The notes: generated by a model not told the origin, from the sequence alone. A DNA stretch of 64,000 nt from Alcaligenaceae bacterium (GCA_013416455.1 JACCES010000002.1:186001-250000), one strand, 5' to 3'; shown: positions 45,237-54,260, counted from the first letter of the stretch. Program-made: numbers and translations.

Positions 45237-45249
45237 AGAATAATATTCT
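45237..45249. promoter_or_regulatory. Palindrome upstream of the IclR gene
   Basis: AGAATA-A-TATTCT is a perfect 6-1-6 palindrome in an AT-rich stretch 80 bases before the IclR start. Its place and symmetry suggest an operator, perhaps for the IclR protein itself. Confidence 0.4.
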
Positions 45250-45302
45250 CATGGGCGAAAAATTATGCGGTCTGCGTGACTTCCATGGTGTTCCTCCGCA
45301 TT

Positions 45303-45470
45303 AGGGCCTGTTGACACTAAAAGGAGGCTTGCACTGGCAGGGTGAGTGAGCAAACACGCGTCTGCCTGCGTTGCAAAGGCTCGCCGTGGGCTCGCCACGG
45401 CTGCGCTTCGCGCCTTGCCATCCACACGTTTGCGTACTCATGCAAGGCGCCTTTAGTGTGAACAGGCCCT
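45303..45470. repeat. 168-bp palindromic element, copy 2
   Basis: Ends AGGGCCTGTTGACACTAAAA (from 45303) and the complement of AGGGCCTGTTCACACTAAAG (to 45470) form imperfect inverted repeats like those of the element at 21913. Bases 45401-45443 are the exact reverse complement of 21941-21983. The centre has another hairpin, GCCGTGG/CCACGGC. It is a shorter, rearranged copy lying in the otherwise gene-free 45157-45646 stretch; I see nothing else there. Confidence 0.82.
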
Positions 45471-45646
45471 GGGGCAGAGTGCGAATGAAACGGGTGCGCC
45501 CGAAGGCGCGCGGGCGGCGGCTTCCAGGGTTTGTTCGATCACCGCTTGCGGAACCGCATCCGGCAGGAAGGCCCGGATGGAGCGGCGCGAACGGATCGCA
45601 TCCAGGGCTGGCGTGGATGATCCGCTCGTATGTATGGGGGTGTCTA

Positions 45647-46390
45647 TCAGCTTGTGGTTTCTGGTAATTGGGCTGGCCGTTCCATGTCCAGATTGGCCAG
45701 TTCATAGCCCCGGCGGAAATCCAGGATGTGTTTTTCCATCCATTCGCGGGCCTTGGGCGCATCCCTGTCACGGATGGCCTCGACGATCTGTTCATGCGCA
45801 AACAGAAGTCGTTCCGCGGCGTTCAGCCGTGACATCACGGACAGGAACGGAGGATAGAACAGTTCGCCGATAGGGGTGCGCGCCGCTTCGAGCGCGCGGT
45901 TCGACGTGGCGCGGGCGACCAGCATATGGAACTCGATGTCCAGTTCGGTCAGGCGTTTCGAATCGGACAGGGCTTCCCGCGTGGCGGCGAGATTGCGGTC
46001 CAGCGCTTCGAGATCGCCGTCGTCCCTGCGCCGCGACGCGGCCTGGGCCGCCGCGGGCTCCAGGGCGTACATGGCTTCCCACAGCTCTTCGAAGGTGACG
46101 TTTTCCATCACCATGACCAGCTTCAATCGCTGGGAAATATCGCCCGATTGCGGAATCGAAGCGAACAGCTTCTTCCGGCCGACTTCGCGTCGCACGAAAC
46201 CGTTCTGCTCAAGGACGCGAATGGCTTCACGCACCGTCGAGCGATTGACGCCCAGCGCTTCGGCGAGCTTGGCCTCGGAAGGCAGGGCATCGCCCGGCTT
46301 GATCTCGCCGGCCAGTATCCTTCTTTCGATTTCGGCTGCAAAGGCCCGGAATGCGGGTTGAGACTGGGAGGGAGTGGGAAGTGTCTGCAT
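45647..46390 (-). CDS. GntR-family regulator (FadR/FCD type)
   Basis: A 247-residue regulator: winged helix IERRILAGEIKPGDALPSEAKLAEALGVNRSTVREAIRVLEQNGFVRR (about 21-68) and an all-helical FCD domain with its metal-ligand pattern (LDIEFHMLVARATSN; FAHEQIVEAIRDRD; REWMEKHIL). It is the last gene of a six-gene minus-strand operon, 13 bases after the acyl-CoA synthetase stop. Sites of form TNGTNNNACNA, typical of this group, occur in the operon's promoter region at 52319-52457, so it probably represses the operon. Confidence 0.9.
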   Translation of the reverse strand: MQTLPTPSQSQPAFRAFAAEIERRILAGEIKPGDALPSEAKLAEALGVNRSTVREAIRVLEQNGFVRREVGRKKLFASIPQSGDISQRLKLVMVMENVTFEELWEAMYALEPAAAQAASRRRDDGDLEALDRNLAATREALSDSKRLTELDIEFHMLVARATSNRALEAARTPIGELFYPPFLSVMSRLNAAERLLFAHEQIVEAIRDRDAPKAREWMEKHILDFRRGYELANLDMERPAQLPETTS

Positions 46391-46403
46391 GGAAGGGTTG
46401 TCG

Positions 46404-48026
46404 TCATCTGTCAGAAAGGCGGGATCGCTCCAGATCCCGCAGCGCCTTGCGCTGGATTTTACCGGTCAGGGTCTTGGGGAGTTCGGCCAGCGCTTCTATT
46501 TCGCGGGGATACTTGTATGGCGCGGTGGTTTTCTTGACGTGTTCCTGGATTTCACGCACGAACTCGTCGGTCAGTGCCACTTCGTCGCGCAGGACGACAA
46601 AGGCCTTGACGATTTCCCCCCGCTCGCGATCCGGCTTGCCGATGACCGCGCATTCCAGCACGGCGGGATGTTCCAGCAGCGCGTTCTCGACTTCGCTGGG
46701 GCCGACACGGTAACCCGATGAACTGATCACGTCGTCGCGCCGCCCTCGATAGTAGAAGTATCCATCGGCATCGCGGGCTCCGCGGTCGCCAGTGAGGAAC
46801 CAGCGCTCGTCGCCGGCCTGGACAATGGCCTGGGCTGTTTTTTCGGGGTCGTGCAGGTAGCCCAGCATCATTTGCGGCGCCGGCAGACGGATGGCGATCT
46901 CGCCCTCGGTATCGACGGGCAGCCGCTGGCCGTCCTGATCGATGACGTCGATGTCCAGCCCGGGCATGGGCAGGCCCATCGAGCCGTCGCGCACCGCTTT
47001 GCAGGGGTAGTTCAGCAGGGTCATCAGTGTTTCCGTCTGCCCATAGGCTTCGAGGATGGGAATGCCGGTGCGGGCCCGCCAGCGGTCGGCCACGACCGTG
47101 TTGAGTGTTTCACCCGATGAAACCGTATGGCGCAGCGATGACAGGTCGTACGTGGAGATCTGTTCGTCAACGACGCGGAACAGTTCGGTGCCCGGCGCGC
47201 AATAGACGGTAACGCGGTGGCGCTCCAGCAGCCGCAGCCGCTCGGCGGGATCGAACGGGCCGTCGTAGAAGAAACTGCAGGCGCCCATGCCCCACGGGCC
47301 GAACAGGATGGAGGTGCCGGCCTTGGACCAGCCGATGTCCGCCGTGCACCAGATGATGTCGCCCGGCCCGAGGTCCAGCCAGAACTCCGCCGAGCCGCGC
47401 CAGGCATAGATGGCGCGCGCGGCGTGCAGCACCCCCTTTGGCATCCCCGTCGAACCAGAGGTGTAGTAAAGAACCGCCGGATTATCGGCCATGACGTCCG
47501 CGGCTTCGATCACGGGGGCGGCCCCGGCCAGCGCCTCGTCCCAGTCGTCGAAGCCGGGGGATGCGCCGCCGATGGACAGTCGCGCCGTTACGCCGCCGAG
47601 CAGGCCTTCGAACTTGGCTGCCTGCGAGGCGCGGCAAATGACACCTTTGGCGCCCGCGTGCTCGATCCGGAATGCCAGATCCTTGGCCGTCAGCATTTCG
47701 ATGCACGGGATGGCGACGGCGCCAAGACGCAGGCAGGCGACCATGGCGATCTGCCACTCCGGAATCCGCGGCGTCATGACCACGACGATATCGCCCTTGC
47801 CGATCCCGCGCGCCGCCAGGGCCGCCGCCGCGCGCATCGAAAGCCGTGAAATATCCGAAAACCGGAAGCGTTGTTCCCGGCCCTGTGCGTCGGCCCAGAT
47901 GAGGGCCAGCCCATCGCCGTTGCCGGCATGGTGATCCACCACATCCGTGGCGAAGTTGAAGCGTTCAGGCACCTGCCAGCGGAAGCTGGCGCGGGTCGCT
48001 TCGTAATCCTGCATGTTGCGGGGCAT
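46404..48026 (-). CDS. Acyl-CoA synthetase (AMP-forming, medium-chain ACSM-like)
   Basis: A 540-residue adenylate-forming enzyme: P-loop YYTSGSTGMPKGVLH, the WCTADIGWSKAG and EAYGQTET motifs, LTGDRGARDADGYFYYRGRRDDVISSSGYRVGP and the final catalytic lysine in PKTLTGKIQRKALRD. It resembles ACSM-type ligases for medium-chain or aromatic acids. The ATG at 48026 is chosen for its perfect AAGGAGGAAGACAG leader. It supplies the CoA thioester for the acyl-CoA dehydrogenase and SDR of the same operon. Confidence 0.92.
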   Translation of the reverse strand: MPRNMQDYEATRASFRWQVPERFNFATDVVDHHAGNGDGLALIWADAQGREQRFRFSDISRLSMRAAAALAARGIGKGDIVVVMTPRIPEWQIAMVACLRLGAVAIPCIEMLTAKDLAFRIEHAGAKGVICRASQAAKFEGLLGGVTARLSIGGASPGFDDWDEALAGAAPVIEAADVMADNPAVLYYTSGSTGMPKGVLHAARAIYAWRGSAEFWLDLGPGDIIWCTADIGWSKAGTSILFGPWGMGACSFFYDGPFDPAERLRLLERHRVTVYCAPGTELFRVVDEQISTYDLSSLRHTVSSGETLNTVVADRWRARTGIPILEAYGQTETLMTLLNYPCKAVRDGSMGLPMPGLDIDVIDQDGQRLPVDTEGEIAIRLPAPQMMLGYLHDPEKTAQAIVQAGDERWFLTGDRGARDADGYFYYRGRRDDVISSSGYRVGPSEVENALLEHPAVLECAVIGKPDRERGEIVKAFVVLRDEVALTDEFVREIQEHVKKTTAPYKYPREIEALAELPKTLTGKIQRKALRDLERSRLSDR

Positions 48027-48057
48027 CTGTCTTCCTCCTTGGATGGGGCTCGTGTCG

Positions 48058-49245
48058 TCAGATGGCGCCCGCCTGGCGTAAAGCGTCGATTCTTGTCTGA
48101 TCGTAGCCAAGCGAGGCCAGGACTTCATCCGTGTGTTCACCCAGGAGCGGCGGCGCCATGCGGATGTCGGCCGGTGTTTCAGAAAGCTTGATCGGGAAAC
48201 CCAGTTGCGGGATGCTGCCCTCGACGGGATGGTCGACCTGAAGGCGCATTTGCCGCGCTTGCGCATGTGGAGTGGCGAGCGCTTCTTCCACGCCCAGCAC
48301 CGGCCCGAAGGGAATGTCGATGGGCGCCAGTTCGGCCACCCACTGGTCGCGGCCGCGCGTCAGGAAGCGTTCCTGAAGCAGGGCTTTCTGCTTCCTGGCT
48401 TCTTCCCCTTCGGGCCACTGCCGGGAAATCAGTTCGGGCACCCCGAAAGCATGGCAGAAGCGCTCCCAGAAGTGCTCTTCGATGATGCCCAGGGCAACGT
48501 GGCCGCCGTCGGCGCATTGGTAAATGTTGTAGCAGGGCGCCTGACCGATGAAGGGGCGTTCGCCGCCCCGGGGCTCGATGCCGGCAAAGAGGGTGTCGGC
48601 GCCGTGCATCGCCAGCCAGGCGATTGCGCCGTCATGCATGGAAATATCGACGAATTGCCCTTTGCCGGTCTTGCCGCGTGAAACCAGGGCGGCCAGAATG
48701 CCCGTGGTGGCCATCAGCGAGCCGCCGCCGACATCGGCAATGGACAGGCCGGGCACGATGGGGCCTTCGCCGGCCTTGCCGAACAACTGCAGCGCGCCGG
48801 CCTCGGCCAGGTAGTTCATGTCGTGGCCGGGGCGCAGCCGCCAGGGGCCGGTCTGGCCATAGCCCGAAATGGCGCAGTAGATCAGGCCCGGGTTGACCTC
48901 GCGCAAGGCGTCATAAGACAGGCCCAGCCGCTCCATGACGCCGGGGCGGAAGCCTTCCACCAGGACGTCGGCGTCCTTGACCAGGTCGCGCAGGATGGCC
49001 TTGCCGCCCTCGTTCTTCAGATTCAGTGTGAGGCTGCGCTTGTTGCGGTTGAGCAGCAGGAAGGAGCCGGATTCCTTCTTCGCAATGGGCGCGAAGGCGC
49101 GGTTGTAGTCGCCGGTGCCGGGCTGTTCGATCTTCAGCACGTCGGCGCCCATGTCGGCCAGCATCTGGGTTGCGAAGGCGCCGGGCAGCAGCCGGGTCAG
49201 GTCCAGCACGCGCACCCCGTCCAGCGCCATGGCTTGTTTCAGCAT
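48058..49245 (-). CDS. CaiB/BaiF class III CoA-transferase
   Basis: A family III CoA-transferase of 395 residues: VLDLTRLLPGAFATQMLADMGADVLKIEQPGTGDYNR, LLLNRNKRSLTLNLKNEGG, GYGQTGPWRLRPGHDMNYLAEAG and the catalytic aspartate in SIADVGGGSL. The ATG at 49245 overlaps the SDR stop (ATGCTGA) and has GGAGG nine bases upstream; an ATG three codons earlier is a weaker choice. The RPGHDMNYLAEAG stretch is racemase-like. Confidence 0.9.
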   Translation of the reverse strand: MLKQAMALDGVRVLDLTRLLPGAFATQMLADMGADVLKIEQPGTGDYNRAFAPIAKKESGSFLLLNRNKRSLTLNLKNEGGKAILRDLVKDADVLVEGFRPGVMERLGLSYDALREVNPGLIYCAISGYGQTGPWRLRPGHDMNYLAEAGALQLFGKAGEGPIVPGLSIADVGGGSLMATTGILAALVSRGKTGKGQFVDISMHDGAIAWLAMHGADTLFAGIEPRGGERPFIGQAPCYNIYQCADGGHVALGIIEEHFWERFCHAFGVPELISRQWPEGEEARKQKALLQERFLTRGRDQWVAELAPIDIPFGPVLGVEEALATPHAQARQMRLQVDHPVEGSIPQLGFPIKLSETPADIRMAPPLLGEHTDEVLASLGYDQTRIDALRQAGAI

Positions 49246-50012
49246 GCCGTCCATCCTCCGTCCACCATCAGTGTTGTTCCTGTTATGTATGCGGCGGCGT
49301 CCGAGGCCAGGAAGAGGCAGGCGCCGGCTATTTCTTCGGGCTCGCCGAAGCGGCTCAGGGGGGTGCGGCTGATGAGCTGGGCGGCGAGCGCGTCATTGTT
49401 GCGGGGGCCGGCGGTCAGGTCGGTGGCGAAATAGCCCGGCCCCACCGCATTGACCCTGACGCCGCGCTTGGCCCATTCCAGGCTCAGTTCGGCCGTCAGG
49501 CGTTCCACCCCCGCCTTGGCCGCGCAATAGGCGGTGGTGCGGTCGAGGGCCACTTTTGCCGCGACCGACGTGATATTGATGATGGCGCCCGCGCCGCGAT
49601 CGAGCATGACCTGCCCGGCATGCTTGCACGCAAAGAAGACGCCGCTCAGATTCACATCGATGATCTGCTGCCATTCCGGGCGGGAAGTGTGTTCGGCGCG
49701 TTTATAGAATGGGTTGATTCCCGCGTTGTTGACCAGCACATCGATGCCGCCCCAACGCTGGGCCACGGCCTCGCACATGCCCCGGACCTGCTCTTCGTCG
49801 GCCATGTCGGCGGCATATGCCATGACCTCGCCGCCCATGGCGGAGGCGGTGGCGTCCAGTGTTTCCTGGTTGCGGCCGGTGATGGCCACGCGGCAGCCTT
49901 CCGCCGCGAACCCTTCGGCAATCGCGCGTCCCAGGCCGCGCCCGCCGCCGGTCACGATCACCACGCGTCCGGAAAGCTGGTCGAGCGCGTTTCGCAATAC
50001 CGATCCGCTCAT
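49239..50012 (-). CDS. SDR family oxidoreductase
   Basis: A 257-residue classical SDR: IVTGGGRGLGRAIAEGFAAEG, DVLVNNAGINPF, ITSVAAKVALDRTTAYCAAKAGVE (Ser, Tyr, Lys triad) and the common C-terminus DAAAYITGTTLMVDGGW. Probably a 3-hydroxyacyl-CoA or related alcohol dehydrogenase in the operon. Its start overlaps the acyl-CoA dehydrogenase stop by 4 bases. Confidence 0.92.
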   Translation of the reverse strand: MSGSVLRNALDQLSGRVVIVTGGGRGLGRAIAEGFAAEGCRVAITGRNQETLDATASAMGGEVMAYAADMADEEQVRGMCEAVAQRWGGIDVLVNNAGINPFYKRAEHTSRPEWQQIIDVNLSGVFFACKHAGQVMLDRGAGAIINITSVAAKVALDRTTAYCAAKAGVERLTAELSLEWAKRGVRVNAVGPGYFATDLTAGPRNNDALAAQLISRTPLSRFGEPEEIAGACLFLASDAAAYITGTTLMVDGGWTAC

Positions 50013-51184
50013 GCGATTCTCCGCTCCAGGCGTCGCGCAATGCTCCAGCGGTGTACTTCAGAGGGGCCGTCGTAGATCCGGAATGCCCGGATGTCGCGGA
50101 AGATGCGCTCCACCTCGGTCTCGCGCGTGACGCCCATGCCTCCCAGAGTCTGTACCGCGCGGTCCGCGACACGGAAGCAGGCTTCGGAGGCCTGCACCTT
50201 GATCATGCTGCTTTCGAAGGAGCCCCGCTCCCCCTGATCCAGCAGCCAGGCGCAGTGCCGCACGCCAAGCCGGGTCAAGTGCAGATCGATTTCATTGTCG
50301 GCCAGCATGAACCCCACCCCTTCATGCCGGATCAGAGTCTGCCCGAAGGCTTCGCGTTGTGCGGCATGGCGCGTGGCGATGTCATGGGCGCGCTGTGCGG
50401 CGCCCAGCCAGCGCATGCAGTGGGTCAGGCGAGCCGGCACCAGGCGCACCTGGGCGTAGCGGAAGCCTTTGCCGACTTCGCCCAGCACGTCGGTTTCGGG
50501 GATTTCCAGATTGTCGAACTTGACGACGGCATGGCCGCCGGCGAAGCTGGAATCCATGGAATCCATGCAGCGGCTGATGGTGAAGCCGCTTGCCGGCAGG
50601 TCGCACAGGAACATGGTGGCGCCCAGATCCTCGCCATCCACGATGGTGCGGGCCATGATGATGGCGAAAGCGGCGCCGTCAGCGCCGGTGATCAACCATT
50701 TTTCGCCATTGATGACAAAGCGGTCGCCCCTCTTGACGGCCGTGGTCTTCAGCAGCGCCGGGTCGGAGCCCGCGCCGGGATGCGGTTCGGTCATGCAGAA
50801 GCAGGAACGGGTCCGGCCTTCCGTCATCGGGCGCAGCCAGCGCGCCTTCTGCGCTTCGGTGGCAACCGCTTCCATCAGATGCATGTTGCCTTCGTCGGGC
50901 GCGGCGCAATTCATCGCAATCGGGCCCAGCATGGAATAGCCGGCGGCTTCCAGCACCACGGCTTTTTCCAGATGGGACAGCCCCATGCCGCCGAATTCGC
51001 GCGATACCTGCGGGTTGAGCAGGCCGGCATCGCGCGCCTTGCTGACCAGGTCGGCGCGCAGGCCGGCGTCCGGGCCATGGGGCGTGCGGCGCGGATCGGC
51101 CTCCATTGGAATGATCTGTTCCGAAATGAATGTGCCGACCCGCTCTTGAAGGGCGGTAAGCTCGGGGGATAGTGAGAAATCCAT
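50009..51184 (-). CDS. Acyl-CoA dehydrogenase (ACAD10/11-like)
   Basis: A 391-residue acyl-CoA dehydrogenase: FCMTEPHPGAGSDPALLKTTAVKRGD, NGEKWLITGADGAAFAIIMART, REAFGQTLIRHEGVGFMLADNEID and QTLGGMGVTRETEVERIFRDIRAFRIYDGPSEVHR. The acyl-CoA dehydrogenase plus phosphotransferase pair matches the ACAD10/ACAD11 arrangement, where the kinase phosphorylates a 4-hydroxyacyl-CoA and the dehydrogenase eliminates it. The ATG at 51184 follows GGAGACGACC; an ATG four codons earlier overlaps the kinase stop. Confidence 0.9.
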   Translation of the reverse strand: MDFSLSPELTALQERVGTFISEQIIPMEADPRRTPHGPDAGLRADLVSKARDAGLLNPQVSREFGGMGLSHLEKAVVLEAAGYSMLGPIAMNCAAPDEGNMHLMEAVATEAQKARWLRPMTEGRTRSCFCMTEPHPGAGSDPALLKTTAVKRGDRFVINGEKWLITGADGAAFAIIMARTIVDGEDLGATMFLCDLPASGFTISRCMDSMDSSFAGGHAVVKFDNLEIPETDVLGEVGKGFRYAQVRLVPARLTHCMRWLGAAQRAHDIATRHAAQREAFGQTLIRHEGVGFMLADNEIDLHLTRLGVRHCAWLLDQGERGSFESSMIKVQASEACFRVADRAVQTLGGMGVTRETEVERIFRDIRAFRIYDGPSEVHRWSIARRLERRIA

Positions 51185-51195
51185 GGTCGTCTCCA

Positions 51196-52293
51196 TCAGA
51201 ATAATCGTTCACGCGCCACGTCCAGCGCAAAGGCGAACAGATCGTGGCCCAGCGCCCCGAAGGCGGCGTAGCGGGGGTCGGTGGTCTCGCCCGTGACATG
51301 GCGGCGGTGCAACTGTAGAAAGACCACGGCGAGCTTCAGCACGGTCAGCACGCGCCAGGGGCGGATATTGCCGATATCGCGCCCGGTCAGGCGCGCATAG
51401 GCGGCGGCGGCTTCTTCGCGGCTCATGAAGCCGGGAAGGGCGGTTGGCATTTGCGCCAGCTCGTGCATGCAATCGGGGTCATCGGCCTGCGTCCAGTACG
51501 ACAGCAGGGTGGCCAGGTCGAACAGCGCCGGCCCGCGTGTGCCCATGTCCCAGTCGACCAGCGTAGTGGCTTGCAGCGTCACAGGATCGAGCAGCAGATT
51601 GTCCAGCTTGAAGTCGGAATGCAGCAGCACCGGCCGGCTATCGTCGGGCGCCGCGCAAGCCCGCAGCCAGTCGGCGACCTGGCGGGCGGCGGGGGGCAGG
51701 TCGCCGCCCGTGACGTGGGCCGCGCGGTCCAGCCATCCTTTCACCTGGCGCTGGAAAAACCCTTCGGGCCGGCCCAGCGAGCCAAGACCCAGGCCGTCCA
51801 GGTCGACGGCGTGCACGCGTGCCAGTGTCGTGATCAGCGTGTCGGACAACGCGGCGCCGAGCGCGGGGCTTGCAGGCAGCGGGCTGAGGCTGGCGCCGCG
51901 CAGCGTGAGGCCGGAGCGGAACTCCAGGATCTGGAAGGGCACGCCGATCACCGATGGGTCTGTGCACAGGAGCAGGCTGCGCGGCGCCAGCGGCAGGCCT
52001 TGCCAGAGCACCGACAGAATCCGGTGTTCCCGCGCCATGTCGTTGGCGCCGGGCGGCAGCGGGCCGGAAGGAGGGCGGCGCAACACCGCCCAGCCGTCGT
52101 TCACGCGGATCAGGTAGTTCAGATTGGCCAGGCCACCCGCGAACTGGCGTGGCGCCAGCCGGAGATCGAGGCGCAGTCCCTCCTGTGCGAGGTGCGCCGC
52201 GAAGGCGGCGGTATCCAGCGGCTGGGACAAGTGTTCGGGACGAAGTGCAAGCCCTTCGGGCAGGCACGGCACTGCGGTCTGCATACTTTGCAT
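51196..52293 (-). CDS. Aminoglycoside-phosphotransferase-fold kinase (ACAD10/11-like)
   Basis: A 365-residue APH-family protein: LANLNYLIRVNDGWAVLRRPP (nucleotide-binding strand), VLLHSDFKLDNLLLDP (catalytic loop HxDxxxxN) and TTLVDWDMGTRGPALFDLATLL (metal-binding DWD). In ACAD10/11 proteins this domain is fused to the acyl-CoA dehydrogenase; here the two are adjacent, overlapping genes. The likely role is phosphorylation of 4-hydroxyacyl-CoA. First gene of the six-gene operon. Confidence 0.9.
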   Translation of the reverse strand: MQSMQTAVPCLPEGLALRPEHLSQPLDTAAFAAHLAQEGLRLDLRLAPRQFAGGLANLNYLIRVNDGWAVLRRPPSGPLPPGANDMAREHRILSVLWQGLPLAPRSLLLCTDPSVIGVPFQILEFRSGLTLRGASLSPLPASPALGAALSDTLITTLARVHAVDLDGLGLGSLGRPEGFFQRQVKGWLDRAAHVTGGDLPPAARQVADWLRACAAPDDSRPVLLHSDFKLDNLLLDPVTLQATTLVDWDMGTRGPALFDLATLLSYWTQADDPDCMHELAQMPTALPGFMSREEAAAAYARLTGRDIGNIRPWRVLTVLKLAVVFLQLHRRHVTGETTDPRYAAFGALGHDLFAFALDVARERLF

Positions 52294-52318
52294 TGTTAAA
52301 CTCCAACACTTGCGAATT

Positions 52319-52457
52319 ATTGTTCGACAATACGGCTTAAGTCAATATTTGGTCGGACTATAATTTGATCTGTGTGGGCCATGTTAGCCTTGTTGCTGAT
52401 GATTTTCGCAGTACTTGCCGATCATTAGCATGTTTTTGAGCTTATTTGGTCCGACAA
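52319..52457. promoter_or_regulatory. Three GntR(FCD)-type operator sites in a divergent promoter region
   Basis: The 405-base gap between the kinase and the divergent thiolase holds three matches to TNGTNNNACNA: TTGTTCGACAA within the perfect ATTGT/ACAAT palindrome at 52319-52331, TGGTCGGACTA at 52350-52360 and TGGTCCGACAA at 52447-52457. They overlap AT-rich promoter-like sequence such as TATAAT at about 52360. The FCD regulator of the operon is the natural ligand. Confidence 0.6.
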
Positions 52458-52699
52458 TTATTGCCGATCTTCCAAAAATTGGCAGGAAGTATGCGTTCAG
52501 CGAACACATGACCGCTGACAAGCACTGAGGAAGGGATCTTTCCTGATGCCCTCTCATCTATTGCCATTCACCGGAGAGGGAATGGAGCTACGATTCGCAG
52601 GATCTCCCGGAGGGAAGGCGCAAAACCGAACCAGCCCAGGCTGCGCAGGCGAAGAAATTTCCAACATCACTGAATCGACTTTATCAAGGAGCACCGCAC

Positions 52700-53875
52700 A
52701 TGGCATCCGACGTCAGCAATATCAGCATTATCGGAACCGGCCACACGCGCTTTGGCCGGCTGGCCGAAAACCTGGAAGACCTGATCACCGCCGCCGCCCG
52801 CGAAGCGTTGGCCGAGGCCGATCTGCCGGCGGAGGCCATCGACGCGGTCTTCGTCGGCCATTTCAACGCGGGTCTGGTCCGTGACGGATTTGCGGCAAGC
52901 CTGGTCCACCAGACCGATCCCGGCCTGCGCTTCAAGCCCGCCACCCGGCTGGAGAATGCCTGCGCTTCGGGTTCGGCGGCAATTCATGCCGCGATTCAGT
53001 CCATTCTGTCCGGCCGCGCCCAGAATGTTCTGGTCGTCGGCGCCGAGAAAATGACTGCGCGCAGCACGCCGGAGGTCACCGAGGCGCTTGCCTGCGCGGG
53101 CTACCAGAACGATCCGGCCGAGGCCGCCCTGAGTTTCCCCGGCGTCTTCGCGCAGGCGGCGCAGGCCTATGCCGGCCGGTATCGCGACCCGCTCGGGGCC
53201 ATGGCGCAGATCGCCTCGAAGAACCATCAGAATGCGATGCTCAACCCTTTGGCGCAAATGCGGCGGCCGCTGACAGTGGAGGATTGCGCCACCGTCACCG
53301 ACAAGAATCCGCTCATCGCTCCGCCGCTGCGGCTGACGGATTGTTCGCTGGTGTCCGATGGCGCCGCGGCGCTGGTCCTGACGAGCACGCAGAATGCGGG
53401 AAAGCGCGAGAAGGCGGCGCGGTTTCTTGCGGCGGTGCAGATCAATGATTTCCTGCCGATGTCGCGGCGCGATTTTCTCCTGTTCGAAGGGCCCCGGATG
53501 GCCATTCACAAGGCGTACGAAGAAGCCGGCATCACGCAGGACGACCTGAGTTTCGCAGAGGTTCATGATTGCTTCACCATTGCCGAATTGCTCACCTACG
53601 AAGCCATGGGGCTTGCGCCGGCCGGGCAGGGTGAAACGGCCCTGAGCAGTGGCCGGGTGATGCGCGGCGGGCAAACCCCCGTCAATCTGTCCGGCGGCCT
53701 CAAGGCCAAGGGCCATCCGGTGGGGGCGACCGGCGTGTCCATGCATGTGCTGGCCTACCGTCAATTGACCGGGCAGGCGGGTGAGATGCAGCTTGAACGG
53801 GCGGATCTCGGCCTGATATTCAACATGGGCGGCGCCGCCGTCGCCAATTATGCGTCTGTGCTGGCGCCGATGTAG
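52700..53875 (+). CDS. Thiolase family protein (SCP-x type acetyl-CoA acetyltransferase)
   Basis: A 391-residue thiolase with the nucleophile C88 in ENACASGSAAIHAA, the histidine in EVHDCFTIAELLTYE and GHPVGATGVSMHV near 340, i.e. a complete SCP-x active site, unlike the other thiolase in this window. It would release acetyl- or propionyl-CoA in the last step of beta-oxidation. AAGGAGCACCGCAC precedes the ATG. It shares its control region with the six-gene operon transcribed the other way. Confidence 0.93.
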   Translation: MASDVSNISIIGTGHTRFGRLAENLEDLITAAAREALAEADLPAEAIDAVFVGHFNAGLVRDGFAASLVHQTDPGLRFKPATRLENACASGSAAIHAAIQSILSGRAQNVLVVGAEKMTARSTPEVTEALACAGYQNDPAEAALSFPGVFAQAAQAYAGRYRDPLGAMAQIASKNHQNAMLNPLAQMRRPLTVEDCATVTDKNPLIAPPLRLTDCSLVSDGAAALVLTSTQNAGKREKAARFLAAVQINDFLPMSRRDFLLFEGPRMAIHKAYEEAGITQDDLSFAEVHDCFTIAELLTYEAMGLAPAGQGETALSSGRVMRGGQTPVNLSGGLKAKGHPVGATGVSMHVLAYRQLTGQAGEMQLERADLGLIFNMGGAAVANYASVLAPM

Positions 53876-53939
53876 GGGGGAGCCGGGATTGGCCTTATCG
53901 TGCAAGGCAAGGTCGAATCCAACCCTGGGACGAGAAAAA

Positions 53940-53958
53940 GCGCCTTTCTGCAAGGCGC
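53940..53958 (+). terminator. Short hairpin after the thiolase gene
   Basis: GCGCCTT (53940-53946) pairs with AAGGCGC (53952-53958) around a 5-base loop, 65 bases past the thiolase stop, followed by a CCTTCTT run. A weak intrinsic terminator. Confidence 0.45.
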
Positions 53959-54029
53959 CCTTCTTGAATTTCCTGCTGGCATGGGCAGACCAGGAGGCGG
54001 CTGCCTGGCGTGGCAGCAAGGCCTTCTAT

Positions 54030-54240
54030 GCCTAATAACTTATTGAAAAATAATAAATATTTGTTATTCGGTTTTTCAAAGAATCGATAATTGGCGGCTT
54101 TTCCCGCCCTTGACGGCATGGCACGCCCAATCAATGAAATAAATATAAAAATTTAATAATAAAAAGAAATTATTTCTTGCTATCGACGCAATCACGAGCA
54201 AGTGTCAAAAAAAGATTTGACAAGTATGCCGGTGACTACA
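54030..54240. other. AT-rich gene-free stretch before the Bug cassette
   Basis: Within the 497-base gap 53876-54372, this part is extremely AT-rich (runs such as AAAATTTAATAATAAAAAG) compared with everything around it. No gene, tRNA or repeat is visible. It may be a promoter-proximal curved region or the edge of an inserted cassette. Confidence 0.5.
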
Positions 54241-54249
54241 ACAATATTA

Positions 54250-54260
54250 TTGTCCGACTA
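54250..54260. promoter_or_regulatory. GntR-like operator before the Bug gene
   Basis: TTGTCCGACTA fits TNGTNNNACNA and closely resembles the three sites at 52319-52457. A degenerate copy, TTGTCGGGCCA, follows at 54324-54334. This suggests the same FCD regulator also controls the Bug cassette 113 bases downstream. Confidence 0.5.
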
